A DNA stretch of 64,000 nt from Hymenoscyphus infarciens (Eukaryota > Ascomycota > Leotiomycetes > Helotiales > Helotiaceae), in NCBI GenBank assembly GCA_001414345.1, contig LLCB01000045.1:62001-126000 (forward strand), in the 5' to 3' direction. Made by a program: the position numbers and the translations under genes. Below the pieces are notes generated by a model. That model saw nothing but the letters and a program-made list of their open reading frames with translations. It was not told where the DNA came from and searched no databases. Shown piece after piece: positions 24,670 through 34,387 of this stretch; the first letter of the stretch is position 1; every line of letters begins with the position of its first letter.

Positions 24670-25304
24670 CTACTTCTCTCTCCTTGGATCGTTGCTTTCC
24701 AACACGTTGAGCATGGTTATGACTTGGAGTCTAAGCACATCCGTATCTTGAGTTTCTTCGTCTGGATTGAGAAGTTCGTTGGTGTTGTCAGAAGGTGGGG
24801 GTGCGGCAAGCGACTTGTAGCTTTTTGGAATCTATGGTCAGGGTGAGGGCTAATAAGTATAGAGCCTAGGTAATAGTGAAACGTCCCTCAAAAATGTAGA
24901 ATCTGAAGCCAGAGTTAGTCCGTCTTGAAATGTAGTGCTGAACTCTACATGGTCTTCTTCAAGCTGACTGCGTGCGAGAATACCACGGAACCGGACAGAT
25001 AGAATGAAGTGACTGCGGTCTTGAAGACTGGCAAATGGACATCCTTCGTCGTGTAGCACCCACATATCCAGCGCCAAGATTATCTCCGTGGGTATTATCT
25101 TCGAGGTAAGACTTGCAACGTTCTGCCAAGGGTCAAATTTCTTAAGGTCTAGCGTCGAGGAGAGTCAGGTTAAAAGAACCTCCTGGCATTTTTCTTTTTC
25201 GACAGTAGGTTAGGTTTTGGTGGTGGGATTACTTACCGTGTGAGTGGGATGTTCGGATTCGAGTTTGCTATACAGGTGTGACGAGCCACAAATTCACGAA
25301 GCAT
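24670..25304 (-). CDS. hypothetical protein, weak three-exon model at the edge of an AT-rich domain
   Basis: Three coding-looking segments can be joined in frame: 25304-25237 (MLREFVARHT start), 25111-24883 (ALDMWVLHDEGCPFASLQD region) and 24831-24670 (SLAAPPPSDNTNELLNPDE region), giving 152 aa. The first donor GTAAGT is good, but the matching acceptor ends AAG and the second donor GTTTCA is weak, so boundaries may be wrong or mutated. No domain is recognised. The last exon is acidic. The gene sits directly against a RIP-mutated block and could be a decaying remnant. Confidence 0.38.
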
Positions 25305-26203
25305 GTTTGTATTAGGCCGTATTGTTAAAGCGTTGCGGAAGAACAGGTACTAGCTGAGGAGCAAGACTTAAGCTTGTAGATAGTAGCTGCTAGTCGAGAA
25401 ACCGGGAGTTATAGACTATACAAAGCGAACCCTTATTTCTTTAGGTTCTTTCTTTAGAGGAAATCTTTTTTCTTAGCAAGCTTCTTCTGTAACTAAACAA
25501 CAAGTTAATCATAGACCAGGTGTATATTACAAAAGCTAGGAGTTAATCGGCTTTGTTTTTATTAGATAGTACTATATAGTCTTGTCGAAATTCTTAAGTA
25601 CGAGAACTCTATAGAAGATACGACGAAGACAACGTAGTACTTCGTCTTAGAGTATAACTGGAAAACAGAGTCTAAGAAGAGAGTTAACTTTTAGTTAGTT
25701 TAGATTATATCTATCTAGAATATTTAATAGAACAATTCTAATAATAGAGTAGATTTCTATAATAAGAGGGTTTATAAATAGAATCTTCGGATTTAGATTT
25801 CTTATAGTAGTTCTAGTTTTAGACCTATTACGTAACTCCTCACCGCCTAGTAGAATCCTATATATTAGCATCGTTTAGAGCTGTCTTCGCTCTTTACCTT
25901 TAGTTTTCGCGTTAATAGCTACGAATATACTACTTCTCTACTCTATTCCTACCTTACTGTTATATATATAGCTATTATATATTATATATTTAGTTTTAGA
26001 AAAGATTAAGTACTAGACTCTTATATAAGTCTAGACTTAGTAGAAATATTAGTCTTATTCTCTTAACTCTATATTATTTATTATTAAAGTTTAATAATAA
26101 AAGTAATATATATTTATAATTAAATATTAGGACTCTTTAGTTAATTATTAGTAGAAGAGTATATATATAAATAGAATAGTTTCTTAGATAAATCGCTACT
26201 AAT

Positions 26204-26496
26204 TATAATAGTCTACTATTTTAAATAGCCGAGTTTATATATCGTATATATAAGGTTTTAGCTTTAGATGTTTTATATTATCTATATTAGAACGGTTTTA
26301 GACTTTAGAACTTTAGTAGATTATAAATCTTAGTATTATCTAATCTCTTATATATAGATATCTTACTCTCTTTTAGTTAGAAAAGGTCTAATTTAGTCTT
26401 TTCCTTTATATTAGAATCTAGTCTTCACGTATATTATTCTACTAAATATATACTTATATATTTCTTCTATAGTATTATATATTTCGTATTATTATA
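26204..26496 (-). mobile_element. RIP-mutated LTR copy 1 (probably solo)
   Basis: A reverse-orientation copy of the shared LTR family, 293 bp. It runs from TATAATAG to TATTATTATA and is flanked by CTAAT on the left and TTAAT on the right, a near-perfect 5-bp duplication. It is shorter than the other copies. Confidence 0.65.
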
Positions 26497-26793
26497 TTAA
26501 TAAGTTAAAATATTAAGTAAATATAAAGAATAGAGAAGTTTATATTTAACTTTAGCTACGATTTTATTAGTTTAAAGAGATAAGATAAGAGATTTATATA
26601 AAGGAAGTCTATTTAGAGACTAGTATTTATAAGAATTCTTTTATATAAAAGATAAAAGTAAAGTATATAGTTTTAAAACTATATAAAGAAAGAAGATACT
26701 TAATAATATTATAAAACTATAAGATTATATTAAAACTCGACTTAATTAGCTTATATATTCTTTATCTTTGATTCTATTAAGAATATATAAAGG

Positions 26794-27160
26794 TGTAATA
26801 GCCTATTACCTAGGCTATTCTAGATAGCTAGGAGTATCTACTATATATAAGGTTTTAGCTATTATTATTTCAGCTATTGTTTTATATTATCTATTTTAGA
26901 AAGGTTACGTACGTCTAGGCTTTCAGACGTACTTCGTAGAGTTCGGGCTTTTGTGTTAGCTAACGTATAACGTTATTTAGTTTTAGACCTCTTTTATATT
27001 ATTTAAACCTCTTATATATAGTAGCCTACTCTTCTAGAGTTAGAAAAGGCTAGTTTAGCCTTTTCTTCTATATTAGAGCCTAGTATTTACGTATATTATT
27101 CTGTCTTAAACGCACTCCTATATACCTCTTCTATAGTAGTATATATTTCGTACTATTATA
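26794..27160 (-). mobile_element. solo LTR copy 2 with AAAGG target duplication
   Basis: A 367-bp reverse-orientation LTR. The left end is TGTAATAG, which on the element's own strand is a CA-terminated 3' end, while the right end reads TA where TG is expected. AAAGG occurs at 26789-26793 and again at 27161-27165, a perfect 5-bp target duplication, typical of LTR retrotransposons. A TATA-box-like TATATAAG equivalent lies inside, as in the other copies. Confidence 0.85.
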
Positions 27161-27370
27161 AAAGGATTTTAAAGTAAAAGTTAAGAAATTATAGTAAATA
27201 GAGCTTTAAATAGCTAAAAGTAAGTGTAATTAATCTTTAAGAGAATAAGATTATTATAGAAGATTTTAATAAGTATATTAATTCTATTCCTAAGAGAATT
27301 AGAAAGGTTCTAGTTAGAGGAGGAGCTTAAACTCTACAATAGAATAGAGCGGCGTCGAGGTTTCAGGGAA

Positions 27371-27385
27371 GGGATCACACGTGAT
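27371..27385. promoter_or_regulatory. CACGTG-containing palindrome upstream of the kinase gene
   Basis: GGATCACACGTGATC contains the E-box core CACGTG within a partly palindromic context, about 40 bp before the kinase start codon. bHLH factors bind such cores; regulation here is inference. Confidence 0.4.
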
Positions 27386-27425
27386 CGCGCTGTCAAACGA
27401 TCGTCGACTTCCGTCAATCATCACA

Positions 27426-28353
27426 ATGTCCGACGAAATCAACTACCCGACAGGATTCAGCCTGAAAGACATCGTTTCTTGGGGGAATTCTGGCATGATA
27501 TGTCTTGATGTACTTTCACAAACTGTCATCAAATCCCCTCATGGAGAAGAGAACAAAGATGACATCGCGATCGAAAAGAGGATATACGAGCGATTCAGCG
27601 AACACGGCGGACATGAAGGACTCTTGCATTATCACGGACCTTACGAATCAGGAATCCGCCTTGAATTTGCCTGCAATGGTAATCTACGATCTTTTTTAAA
27701 GAAACGTGCAGAGGATATCGATATGGAGCGACGGCTTCGTTGGGCCAAACAAATTGCAGACGCGCTCCGCTTTGTCCATTCATTAAATGTCGTCCACGGA
27801 GATGTGACTTGCGGTAACATACTATTGGATAGACAACTTAACACCAAATTGTCTGACTTTGGGGGATCCTCGTTAGATGGATCCCCTCTTCTTGTCGTAG
27901 TGACAGCTAGCCATCGAAGCCCTGACCCGGCCTTATCTATTCAAGGAGATATATTTGCACTGGGCTCTACCTTGTATGAGATCATGATAGGATATGTTGC
28001 TTACCATGAGCTCCCTGAGGAAGAGGTTGAAGCTCAATACTCAAAGGGCGAGTTTCCTGAAACAAAATTCCTTGGGCCAATTGGAGACATTATCACGCAT
28101 TGTTGGCATGGCCGATACAATAGCTTTGATGCTATCATCACAGATATTGAAGGTATATATGCGCCAAATGATGAATGATTTGTAGCTAACGATTAAATCA
28201 TTTACAGCAATCCAGCAGCGAGAATCTCTATCGACGAATCTCGCCATAATACCCCTCCAAAACTCGACTCTTATCACGATCACAGCCGTTGGAATTGTGG
28301 CGGTCCTGCTTGGTACAAGGTTAGCACATCGCTGGAATTGGTTTCAGAAATGA
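27426..28353 (+). CDS. small protein kinase-like protein with C-terminal membrane anchor
   Basis: Two exons (27426-28152 and 28208-28353; intron GTATAT to TTTACAG, 55 bp) give 290 aa. The start ACAATGTCC is chosen over an upstream GTG in frame. Kinase residues are present: VIK with Lys36, Glu50 as candidate helix-C partner, HGDVTCGN at 124-131 with Asp126 and Asn131, DFG at 144-146, and DIFALGSTLYE for the F-helix Asp. The catalytic loop is HGD instead of HRD, and the glycine loop is poor (WGNSGM). The kinase domain is short. After the splice, residues 263-282 form a hydrophobic segment (TLITITAVGIVAVLLGTRLA) followed by RWNWFQK, so the protein is probably tail-anchored. Substrate unknown. 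It is enclosed by RIP blocks and convergent with a small Cys protein. Confidence 0.85.
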
Positions 28354-28400
28354 GCATACCAAAGGGATCATCTAGTTGATAGGCAGATCCGATTTCAAGC

Positions 28401-28613
28401 TCAGGAAAGACATCTCAGGCAACGTCCAGTCTTTCTGCTCGTCACAAGCTGAATGAGCTCGCCGTTAAACCCCTTAGCCGGCGTGGCATCGACACAGGGA
28501 TACCCAGCGTCTATAGCCTTTTGACACTTGTCGTACCTTTTCTTCAGGACAATATGCGTTGAGGGTTGGAGGCATTCACTATATTTTTCGCCGTATTCGA
28601 TGTAGTGGCACAT
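28401..28613 (-). CDS. small 70-aa cysteine-containing protein of unknown function
   Basis: A single exon beginning MCHYIEYGEKYSECL and ending RCLRCLS. Its in-frame upstream extension to 28694 starts with GTG, so the ATG at 28613 is preferred. Six Cys occur: one at residue 2, one in SECL, one in DKC, one in YPC, and a final CLRC pair; together with His3 this could bind zinc or form disulphides. There is no signal peptide, so secretion is not indicated. Many Lys/Arg residues lie in the middle (VLKKRYDKC). Its stop is 47 bp from the stop of the kinase gene on the other strand. I believe short proteins of this look recur in Pezizomycotina, but I cannot name a family. Confidence 0.65.
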   Translation of the reverse strand: MCHYIEYGEKYSECLQPSTHIVLKKRYDKCQKAIDAGYPCVDATPAKGFNGELIQLVTSRKTGRCLRCLS

Positions 28614-28993
28614 TGTTTGGTTTGGATCTGGAGGTGGAGCTGATTTCTGTCTTGGGGCTTTAGACGAGATCTTGAGGATGTGTGTGAATCTCACTTATTT
28701 TATGGTTTGGGTGTGCTTTTGTGTGCTGGGTATTGGAATAGAGTAGTTCTATGGGCAATATTTCTCACAATCCGCAATACTAGGAATCATGCACCATCCT
28801 GAACAGCCAGATTTGTGTAGGCAACTGCTTGTCCGAGGTTCACGGAAGCATTCCGCGGACGAGCCGCCGGATCTTGGTGGGTTCAATCGATCTTATTATA
28901 CCACATTATATTGAAATAATAAAGGTTGAAGTATTAACTATAGAGAAGAAGAGCCTGACTCTAGAGAGTGAATGAATACTATATATTAACTTA

Positions 28994-29370
28994 GGGCCTG
29001 TTTAGCTCGTATATCTTAGTCCTTTTTTAATATATATACTAATGTTTAGCTAGTATATATTATAGTATATACTTCTACTCGTACTTTCTTTAAATATATA
29101 TATAAAGATATATACTACTGAAATTAAATAATATACTCTTTTAACCTTTTAATCTCTAACTTTTATATATATATATTCTTAAATCTCTACTACTATTAGT
29201 ACTAGATAGCTCTACTTCTCTAATATATATACTAATATATATATAATAAGCTAAATAATAATTAAGAAGACTTTATAATATAACTAGAAATATATAAGCA
29301 TCTTTTAACCTAGTACTCGTATATAAATCATATATATCTATAATAAATTTTATATATACTAAGTAGACTC
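28994..29370. mobile_element. MITE copy 1, PIF/Harbinger type, TTA target duplication
   Basis: The left terminus is GGGCCTGTTTAGCTCG and the right terminus, reverse complemented, is GAGTCTACTTAGTATATA. TTA flanks both sides (28991-28993 and 29371-29373). The length of 377 bp, lack of coding, terminal inverted repeats and 3-bp TTA duplication fit PIF/Harbinger-derived MITEs. Confidence 0.75.
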
Positions 29371-29396
29371 TTATATAAAATATCTATATTCGTCTT

Positions 29397-29809
29397 TATA
29401 ATAGTACGCTATTCTAAATTACTAGTATTCGTAAAACTACTAAACCTCTAAGCTACTACTAATATCTCTAGGCTAAGATTATAAATAACTAATACTTATA
29501 TAACTAAAGATACTAAAGATATTAATATCTAATATTTATATATAAAAAGGATTAAGATTTAGATATTATATATTTAGCTTTATAGCTCTTATTATTTAGT
29601 AGTAGCTATATTAGATAAGGCTTAGTTATTATTATTATTAGATCTTAGTAGTTTTTAACCTTCTATATATAGATACTTATATTTAGTATAGAAGAGAGAT
29701 AGTTTTTCCTTTTCTTCTATACTAGAGCCTAGTATTTATATATATTATTCTATCTTAAACGCACTTCTATATACCTCTTTAGTAGTAGTATATATTTTAT
29801 ACTATTATA
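29397..29809 (-). mobile_element. solo LTR copy 3 with GTCTT target duplication
   Basis: A 413-bp reverse-orientation LTR from TATAATAG to CTATTATA. GTCTT lies immediately outside both ends (29392-29396 and 29810-29814). It is closest to copy 8 at 63.4 kb, sharing an extra segment not found in copies 5 and 6. Confidence 0.85.
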
Positions 29810-30139
29810 GTCTTTTCTATATATTATCTATTACTTTTAACTTCTAGCGCCTCTTTCCGCTCTAAATATATTAATAATAAAGCTATTTCTCTATTTTTAA
29901 TCTATTCTAGAATATCTATTTTAAGTGGATTCTATTATATCTCTCTCTACTTTAAAATTAATAGCGTTTAAACTTAGAAATATAAAAGCCGAGAATAAAA
30001 TATAAAGTTTATTATATAAGTCTCGCGAGTAATCTTAAAGTCGTTGTCTAATATCTTAAGTTTCTTCGATATAGAGATACTTAAGAAGCTATTATTATTA
30101 AGTTAAGTAGTTATATCTCTGAAATAAGACCGGCTACTA

Positions 30140-30404
30140 TACGATTTAGTTATTACTTCTTAGAGACACTTAGTATATTCTACTTCTAATAACGTATTAA
30201 GAATATAATTATACTAGCTAACTAATAGATACTAAATCTTAATATTACTAGCTATTTATAAGGTCTCTAGAATCGTAGCTATTTAAGCTATCTTTATAAC
30301 TAGTCTAAATCTAAGCTAACTTATATTTGAAATAGATATACTAATATACCTAAGTAAGATATTATAGTAAGCTCTCTCTAGCGAAGTCGAATTTAGTCTT
30401 TTTA
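30140..30404 (+). mobile_element. internal retroelement segment C, copy 1
   Basis: Shares long, RIP-diverged stretches with 57415-57678 and 62690-63351: TTACTAGCTA-type text followed by CTCTAGAATC and AGCGAAGTCG just before an LTR. All three are directly upstream of a plus-orientation LTR, so this is probably the 3' end of the element's interior. Confidence 0.6.
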
Positions 30405-30731
30405 TATAATAATATAAAACGTACTCTAAAGAGAGTAAATACTAAGTACTAATATAGAAGAAAAGACTAAATTAAGCCTTTTCTAATTATAAGAGAGTAG
30501 ATAGCTATATATAAAAGATTAGACTATATAAAGTCTATAACTTAATAAATAATAATATATATTAGCTAATATAAAAGCCTAAAACCTACGAATGTCTAAA
30601 AGTCTAAATAGTAAATAACTTTTCTAAAATAGATAATTTAAAATAATATTAGCTAAAAGCTAATATCTAATAGCTAAGACCTTATATATATAGTAAGTAA
30701 ACTCGGCTATTTAAGACCGCTAGCTATTATT
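30405..30731 (+). mobile_element. LTR copy 4, attached to internal segment
   Basis: A plus-orientation LTR copy of about 327 bp beginning TATAATAATATAAAAC, directly after internal segment C. No target duplication is expected or seen at the left edge. The right end reads CTATTATT. Confidence 0.65.
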
Positions 30732-31250
30732 CTAATATAAGTAATTTAGAAGCTATTAAAAGAATAAGTTTATAAATAAATAGCTTTTACTTAACTCTAA
30801 CTTTTATTAGAGTAAGATTTTTAAGAATAGGCTTTATTATTAATAATATATACCCAAAAAGTAAACAAAATATAGAAAACTAAATTTAATTTTAAGTTTT
30901 TTTTAGATATTATAAAATATATCTAAAAAGTAGCTAATAAGTACTATTAAAAGAAAGATATCTATAAATAAATTAGAGAGTTATCTAGTACTTTCTAGAA
31001 GCGGATATTAATATAAGAGAGTAGTTATTAAGATAGTAATAGTTTAAATTAATAGAGTAAAACTAAATTCACGTTTAATACTAAAGCTATTACTATTAAT
31101 TCTTAGACTTTTATAGAAGAGTTATTACCTTAACTAAGTATTCTTTCCTTATTTAGTTGGTCTACCTTATTATTAGGCGTGGGTATAACTATTCTTCTTT
31201 TATAGGGCTGCGGAACTGAGATAACTAAGAGACTACTTTCCTCTAAAGCA

Positions 31251-31290
31251 TGTCACGTGTACCGAGTTTTAGCCAACATTACACGTGACA
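31251..31290. promoter_or_regulatory. perfect 11-bp inverted repeat, each arm with CACGTG
   Basis: TGTCACGTGTA at 31251-31261 and TACACGTGACA at 31280-31290 are exact reverse complements separated by 18 bp. Each arm contains the E-box CACGTG. The site stands exactly where the RIP domain changes to normal sequence. It could bind bHLH proteins or form a hairpin; no adjacent start codon decides its function. Confidence 0.55.
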
Positions 31291-32130
31291 ACCCCCCTCA
31301 CATTCATCTCACCCAAAAACTCCTCTCAAAAAGTCATTAAATTTTTTTAAATTCATTCAATTATCCCTAGTTTTTCCCAACCAGGTCAACGAACGAACTC
31401 ACTTCTCTGCTACGATTCTCTGCTTGGTATCATTCCCCAACCCATGCACACTTGTTGTATGTACATATGTAATGCCCACCCTATGAATGAAAACCATGAA
31501 GAAAAAAAACGCAACATTGAAAAAAAAACAAGGCAATTTAACTCCCCAATCTCACCCCCCCCCCCAGCTCTATTCACAAACCCCTCAATATTAATGAATC
31601 ATGATCAAGATCGTATCAAGCTCCATGTAACGCCCTGCAAATTAATTCCACCCCTCAAGACTCCTCGCATTTTTGTAAAGGAAAAAAAAAAAAAGGAAAT
31701 GAAGAACATTTTTGATGACGTATTAGCAATTTGGATGCCATATCCCCAGTGATGCAAAACCCTCAGATTGATAGATATCAAAACCCCAGAAGGAATGTAT
31801 CGAGACAACCGTGGTTGCCGGAAAATAAAGCAAATTCAAGAAGAAAAACCGAGAACTCCAGTGGAAAAGATCTCTTCTCCGTGCTGTGTACCGGAAAAGA
31901 GAATGGGTATCGTGTATCGGTAGCATAGAGTACTTTTGTCGAAATGGAGACCATAAAAAGACTGCCGAGAAGTGGAATCGAAGGAGTTCGAAAGACATGA
32001 AAAGACCATGGAGCTTCAAAGAAAACTCCCTGAACAGAAATTTCCCTCATAATCCCAAAGAACTTCGAAATAATGGCAAGAACCCAGTCATTTCAAACCA
32101 TCAAAACGTCCCAGAAGGCAAGAAATCCCC
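31291..32130. other. 3' flank of the 621-aa gene, low complexity
   Basis: Contains homopolymer runs (C-run near 31555, A-run near 31683) and no supported gene. It is downstream of the minus-strand gene to its right. Confidence 0.5.
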
Positions 32131-34387
32131 TCAGATCTCCTCCTTCGCTTCCTCTCTCAAGCCATGCTTCCGATTCAAAGCCTCAACCTCAGCCTTGAAT
32201 CTCTCCGCATTCTGCTCAACAAGCTCCGCAACTTCCTCCATAAGCTTTGGACCCTGCAAATCCCCAATAGTCATGATATACTTGAGCTCCTTGTTCATGG
32301 CGCGAATTCCATTCCTAGCACGTTTAGCATCCTTGCTTCCCGAGTGGTTCAAGTCGGTGCCTTTTTTGAGTGTCTTGACTTCCTTGGTGGATGTGCCATC
32401 GACTGGAACGGTGGGAGTTGGCGGGGCTGGTGGGTCGTTGATTGGGTTGGTGGGGGTATGCATTGGTGCAACAGGAGCTTTTTTCTCGGGGCTCTCGTTT
32501 TCTGGTGGTGTGGTGATGATGGTCTCGATCTTTGTTGTAGGATTCATTTGGCCGAGTGGAGCAGATGGATATTTGTCCTCAAATGCAACAGAAGAAGCCT
32601 TAGAACGCTTATTAGCCAGTGGAGATTGTACTGGATCCACCATCCGAGCTACTGGAGCAACTTGCGGAGAAGAGGAGAACTCTGTATTTTCCAATGGAGC
32701 AGAATAGGTCTTGGGACGCTTGACAGGTCGTTGTGATGAGGTATCAACAATAATGGTATCTTCAATTTCCTCTCCATCCTCGAAAGGGCGCTTTGTTTGG
32801 ACTGTACCCTCTGATTGAGCCTTGACATTTCTGGCAACTGCATCTGGGAAGACTGGTGGGGTGTAGGTAGATGGAAACGGCGCGGTCGAGATAGTAGTCG
32901 AACCAAGGGTCAACTCTCGGAGCTTCTGGGCTTCACGTTGCCTCTTAATCTGTCTTTGCATCATCTTTCGCTCAATTTCGGCCATTTCCTTGTCGTGATC
33001 CATCTCACCAATACCGACTCCTGCCTCCTTTGCCTTGTCGTCATCTTGTTGATCCAAGTCTGCGCCACCCAGAGTCCCCTTAGGAGCCAAGAGGCTTGCA
33101 GTCTGAGTCTTTACAGGACTATCATTATCGCGACGAGGAAATGGGCTGCGCGATTGCCAATTTCCAGCTCGCCGATTGCTTGGCTTGCCCTGACGGCCCA
33201 TGGCCTGATTTTCTCTCTCGCTATTCTTAAACAGCTTTGACGGAGCACCCCTACTGAGATCCAATCTGCCACGCTTGGGAGCAGATTCATTTCGGCCTTG
33301 GTGAAGGTTTCCGCCGTTTTCGCCTTCGGAGGAGGGGGTTTGGTATAGGGAGAATTGACTAGGGCCGGGCTTAGAACCACGACCGTGCTTAAGGTGCTGG
33401 CAACAGTTAGCATACTTATCCTTCTACTAAAGATGAAGATTGACTTGCATTAGAATCATTGCTATATCTCTTTACACTAGGAACTTCGTCTTCGTCGTCG
33501 TCATCGTACTATGAATGGGTTAGTAAAGTATACTAAAGTCAGGATGGTAATTGACTTACAGTTAAGTCTACAAATTGTTTGCCATCGTTTAGGCTAGCGG
33601 GCATTGACATGTTGGTAGGCTATGTAAAAGTTAATAACACCTACGTATAGCAAGGAAGAATTGAACTTACAATAAATCCAGGACCGTTTGGACCGCTTGC
33701 GTTTCTCTTTAGAATACGACCGGTCGGGAATTTATCAACCGAAGCTCTCTTAGAAGTAGGGAGTGGAGAACTATCAAGAGCCTATTAATCAAATCAGTAA
33801 ACTGACTTAAGAATGAAAACAACTGTTCTTCTAGTACAACTACTTAATACAATAAGAGGTTGCGCTAATCGTGATTATCTAGTAAGTTTAGAAGAATTGT
33901 AACCTGGAGCTCTCGATTCTTCTAAACCTTCTGCATAATACTTTGGAGTGCGATTTATTTGTTGAAGTGATATACGAGGAGTATGAGGCGAAAATCCTGC
34001 TTTTAAAACCTAACTTACATCGGAGTCATAAGCCTTCGAGGCTGGCTTTGGAGAGTTGTCGTTCGCAATTAACTTCTTTAGGATACGTCGCGCATGAGTA
34101 TATCCAGCGATATAATATCCACCATCGGGCTTCTTGCACTCATTCAAGAAGCGGGTCATCGCGTCCAATTTGTTGGCCTTATTGGATATAGACCGGAGGG
34201 CGGAAAGGGCTGAATTGCCAAGGGAATCAGGTCGGATGGGGACTGGGAAGAAGTCTAGGAAGTTATTGATGTCCCAGTTTCTTTCAATCGCCGCAATATT
34301 TCCGTTTCTCTTCTTACGCTGCTTGTCGTTCATAACACCGGCCTGGTTGTAAGTAGAGGGGGAGTCGTCATCATGCTGGTTATCCAT
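32131..34387 (-). CDS. unknown 621-aa largely disordered protein, five exons
   Basis: Exons 34387-34019, 33781-33671, 33619-33560, 33508-33449 and 33396-32131 are all phase 0 and join to 621 aa. The start MDNQHDDDSP is chosen because the upstream in-frame Met extension lacks similar composition. Residues 35-110 look folded (NNFLDFFPVPI, LSALRSISNKANKLDAMTRF, YTHARRILKKLI). The rest is rich in Ser, Pro, Lys and acid, with DDDDEDE near residue 162, a predicted charged helix (MAEIERKMMQRQIKRQREAQ) and a C-terminal amphipathic helix (MEEVAELVEQNAERFKAEVE). Basic KR clusters suggest a nuclear protein. Intron 1 is 237 bp; intron 4 uses a GC donor (GCAAGT). No family is recognised. Confidence 0.82.
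33397..33448 (-). other. GC-AG intron in the 621-aa gene
   Basis: The donor is GCAAGT and the acceptor GTTGCCAG, with a GCTAACT branch site just upstream. Removal keeps frame between NDSN and HLKHGRG. GCAAGT is the usual form of the rare GC donor. Confidence 0.75.

Larger units (their letters stand above)
25400..27340. other. AT-rich RIP-mutated domain, left block
   Basis: From about 25.4 kb the sequence becomes AT-rich with very few CA or TG dinucleotides and abundant TATATA, and no long open frame is present. It contains two LTR copies on the minus strand (listed separately). The change back to normal composition is abrupt near 27.34 kb. Confidence 0.85.
28900..31230. other. AT-rich RIP-mutated domain, right block
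   Basis: From about 28.9 to 31.2 kb the sequence lacks long open frames and nearly lacks CA and TG. It contains one MITE, one complete solo LTR and one LTR attached to an internal retroelement segment, each listed separately. Confidence 0.85.

Noticed and set aside
27381..27425. Upstream extension of the kinase
   Set aside because: The in-frame upstream start is GTG, not ATG; the ATG at 27426 has good context.
28614..28694. Upstream extension of the 70-aa Cys protein
   Set aside because: It begins with GTG; ATG at 28613 is the first real start.
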